Source: Rhodospirillales bacterium
Lineage (GTDB): Bacteria; Pseudomonadota; Alphaproteobacteria; Rhodospirillales; WMHbin7
Reading direction: 5' to 3'
Assembly: GCA_016215555.1 (NCBI GenBank)
Contig: JACRJC010000008.1
Location: 1 to 55,472, forward strand
DNA length: 55,472 bases
The notes under the pieces were generated by a model, which was given only the letters and a program-made list of their open reading frames with translations, searched no databases and was not told the origin of the DNA. Positions 54,157 to 55,472 of this stretch are shown here, piece by piece. The translations under genes were made by a program, and so were the position numbers. Position 1 is the stretch's first letter. Every line of letters begins with the position of its first letter.

Positions 54157-54702
54157 TTAAGCCTCATCGCTATCCATATTGATGTCTTCTTTTGCATTTG
54201 CGCCGATCTTCTTCATCGAATGCACGATGAACGCCCTGGCTTCGTCTCGTTTTTGTTTTGACGAGAAACCAAGCTGCCTCGACCCAAAATCCCCAGAGAT
54301 AATCAAAAACCATGTCGTTTTTGATTTCCCCTTATCTAAAATTTCGCTTGAGGTTTTTCGATGATTTGTTAGCCCATGAATTTCTTGCAAAGAAATAACT
54401 TCGCGCTTCATGAACTGTCGCAACGCGTTCAGCGTGATGAAGTCCATGATCGACATCTCGGTATTCGAGGCGGGAACTTCTATTGCGTCGCTCTCAATAA
54501 GTACCATCCCCTTGCTGAGCGCGGCGAATACCTTGAATGGAATAAGCAGCGTTAAAATCGCTAGCGCTACCCCAACTGTTTTCGTGGACTCACCAAGAAA
54601 GTTGGACAGAAAGAGATACGGGAGAAAAAATCCGGCTACAGGGACCAATAGAGCATAGGCTGCCCTTTCAACGGCGAAGTTTATGTCAACGACCTTTTCC
54701 AT
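54157..54702 (-). CDS. Membrane protein with a PH-like cytoplasmic domain, unknown function
   Basis: 181 residues from the ATG at 54702 with AAGGGGAAG upstream. Two membrane helices (about 14-35 and 41-62) are followed by a soluble domain with a bacterial PH-like pattern: MVLIESDAIEVP, REVISLQEIHGLTNHRK, TTWFLIISGDFGSRQLGFSS and a final helix. The PH call is a fold-level guess. It is preceded by an unusual structured leader (54717-54909). Base composition is clearly lower in GC than the chromosome to the left. Confidence 0.75.
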   Translation of the reverse strand: MEKVVDINFAVERAAYALLVPVAGFFLPYLFLSNFLGESTKTVGVALAILTLLIPFKVFAALSKGMVLIESDAIEVPASNTEMSIMDFITLNALRQFMKREVISLQEIHGLTNHRKTSSEILDKGKSKTTWFLIISGDFGSRQLGFSSKQKRDEARAFIVHSMKKIGANAKEDINMDSDEA

Positions 54703-54716
54703 GTGATCTTCCCCTT

Positions 54717-54909
54717 GGTTTTGGCTACGACGCCACGCGCACCGATCCAGCCCAACCTGGAATCGGGTGGTTCGTAGCTCAAAACCTTACAGGGAAAGAG
54801 CCCCGCTTATTTCCCATAGAAACAGATACGGCGAACCGTATTGTTGCCGGGTGTTGTATTCAGCAGGCCACCCGACTTAGGGGCGCCTGTAAGGTTTTTT
54901 GCGCTACGA
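54717..54909 (-). ncRNA. Structured 5' leader with two mutually exclusive helices (candidate RNA switch)
   Basis: In minus-strand order there are three segments: A (54909-54886), B (54793-54772) and C (54730-54717). A and C are near repeats (TCGTAGC-(GC)-AAAA-(AA)-CC). B pairs with A over 20 bp (7 + 13 bp, with one internal loop). B also pairs with C over 14 bp with one bulge. C sits directly before the ribosome site and ATG of 54702. Between A and B are further hairpins: GCCCC/GGGGC, CGGGTG/CACCCG and ATACGG/CCGTAT, the last with a four-base loop. A promoter ends just before A. This architecture resembles a riboswitch or attenuator. The family is not recognised. Confidence 0.6.
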
Positions 54910-54920
54910 CGCGCAGAACG

Positions 54921-54949
54921 AATATAGCATGGTTAAGATTTAGGAGCAA
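54921..54949 (-). promoter_or_regulatory. Sigma-70-like promoter of the leader and membrane-protein operon
   Basis: On the minus strand TTGCTC (54949-54944) and TATATT (54926-54921) are separated by exactly 17 bases. Transcription would start near 54914, a few bases before segment A of the structured leader. Confidence 0.6.
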
Positions 54950-54997
54950 AACACGTCATAAGCCGTTGTTATATTTGATAAACAAGGTGCGATGGAT

Positions 54998-55026
54998 TTG
55001 ATTTATAAGGCATTTTCTGCTATAAT
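54998..55026 (+). promoter_or_regulatory. Sigma-70-like promoter pointing at the IS5-type transposase
   Basis: TTGATT (54998-55003), a 17-base spacer and a consensus TATAAT (55021-55026). A small hairpin AGGCTTT/AAAGCCT follows at 55042-55057. It lies about 50 bases from the minus-strand promoter in divergent orientation and 120 bases upstream of the transposase start. Whether it belongs to the insertion sequence or to host DNA is unclear. Confidence 0.6.
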
Positions 55027-55145
55027 AACCACCGTTGCGTGAGGCTTTTTAAAGCCTTCATCGCGTTTCTCTTGAAACCTGAAAATGAGGTTTTGGGGCA
55101 TCTGTAAAGGAGCTCCTGGGTGCAACTTTGCTCAGGAGAAAGAAT

Positions 55146-55333
55146 GTGTATGCAAGTGATTTGAGCGACGATCAATGGGCGCTAATTGCGCCAATGCTAC
55201 CGCCAGCAAAAGGCGGTGGTCGTCCACGTTCAACGGATATGCGCCAGGTTCTCAACGCAATTTTTTATCTGTTGCGAGAAGGATGCCGTTGGCGTTCTTT
55301 ACCAAAAGAATTTGGACCTTGGCGCACTGTTTA
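55146..55333 (+). pseudogene. IS5-family transposase, interrupted after about 62 codons
   Basis: From a GTG at 55146 (AGGAG seven bases upstream; a TTG at 55128 is also in frame) it encodes [19 protein letters not shown], then [21 protein letters not shown] and [14 protein letters not shown]. This is the N-terminal DUF4096-type part of IS5-group transposases. Family members continue VYNHF; here the frame breaks after V because GTAACC begins at 55334. The catalytic DDE part is absent, so the gene is disrupted. Confidence 0.8.
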
Positions 55334-55472
55334 GTAACCATCCGGTGAGCTACGCGACCGCATACGATTGATGGGGCTCGGCATATCGCCGCCAAGTTTA
55401 TGCCGCTTTTCTGTCCAAGGCGGCGCCGGATTTCCAGTTCCAAGGCAAGAGGTCGTCGATGCGGCTTGCCGG
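55334..55472 (-). mobile_element. IS66-family element, one end, running off the right edge
   Basis: The element tip appears to be GTAACCATCCGGTGAGC at 55334, right where the IS5-type transposase is broken. Inside it the 3' end of a transposase gene lies on the minus strand (55398-55472). The rest is outside the window. The insertion is therefore nested in an older insertion sequence. Confidence 0.65.
55398..55472 (-). CDS. IS66-family transposase (TnpC), C-terminal fragment
   Basis: 24 residues before the TAA at 55400-55398: they include SRIDDLLPWNWKS, the well-conserved C-terminus of IS66 TnpC transposases (RIDELLPWNW). The N-terminal and catalytic parts lie beyond the right edge. Confidence 0.8.
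   Translation of the reverse strand, partial: PASRIDDLLPWNWKSGAALDRKAA

Noticed and set aside
54717..54910. Integron attC site or tmRNA/SRP-type RNA
   Set aside because: No paired GTTRRRY/RYYYAAC core sites and no integron integrase. No tRNA-like T arm or SRP tetraloop motif. Placement between a promoter and a start codon fits a leader better.

Overview
The window looks like a chromosome segment of an alphaproteobacterium, most likely Rhodospirillales and possibly Magnetospirillum-like. That reading is inferred from high-GC codon use, a polar-flagellum type MotA/MotB pair, ribbon-helix-helix and CHASE2-cyclase proteins, and palindromic repeats typical of alphaproteobacterial intergenic DNA. 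No rRNA or phylogenetic marker is present, so genus level is a guess. Positions 1 to about 49,680 are compact core-like chromosome. From about 49,730 to the right end there is an accessory region with lower GC, a decayed integrase, nested insertion sequences and small orphan genes.

Layout, left part. An IS110-family transposase start runs off the left edge. Next, on the minus strand, come a sensor kinase with an NtrC-like regulator that lacks the sigma-54 contact loop, a tandem universal stress protein, and a TauE/SafE exporter with a small membrane partner. A hydroxyacid dehydrogenase, an MFS transporter and a TetR regulator follow. The next genes are a SAM hydrolase, a metallo-beta-lactamase-fold hydrolase, motA/motB and a type I secretion locus (ABC transporter, membrane-fusion protein, TolC-like channel) that encloses a CHASE2 adenylate cyclase. 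A large PAS/GAF/GGDEF/EAL protein follows. Two copies of a heptamer-repeat element sit exactly between convergent gene pairs.

Middle part. A six-gene, mostly translationally coupled cluster (25,363-32,490) encodes a hydrogenase-4/complex I-like membrane complex. Its large subunit has lost the nickel-binding cysteines, so it is an energy-converting hydrogenase-related (Ehr-type) complex rather than a hydrogenase. rlmJ and sppA follow on the same strand. Next come msrA, a glutathione transferase, an M17 aminopeptidase, MarR, SixA, a ppk-ppx pair, a protein acetyltransferase of the acyl-CoA-synthetase/GNAT type, a FadL-like porin, a CheY-like protein, a class V aminotransferase, a glycosyltransferase, a c-type haem protein and a DsrE-like protein.

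Right part. Positions 49,684-49,728 hold only the 3' half of a tRNA-Asn gene. This is the classic scar of integration by a tyrosine recombinase, and the geometry places the inserted DNA to its right. The inserted region begins with an operon of one small peptidoglycan-binding-like protein and two proteins that each contain two GNAT domains. I consider this the best candidate for an undescribed system. The last GNAT protein reads through into the antisense strand of an integrase pseudogene. Beyond it are two mini-genes, an exported protein and a membrane protein. Those two are preceded by a roughly 200-nt leader with three segments that can form two mutually exclusive long helices, a candidate RNA switch. 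The window ends in an IS5-family transposase interrupted by an IS66-family element.
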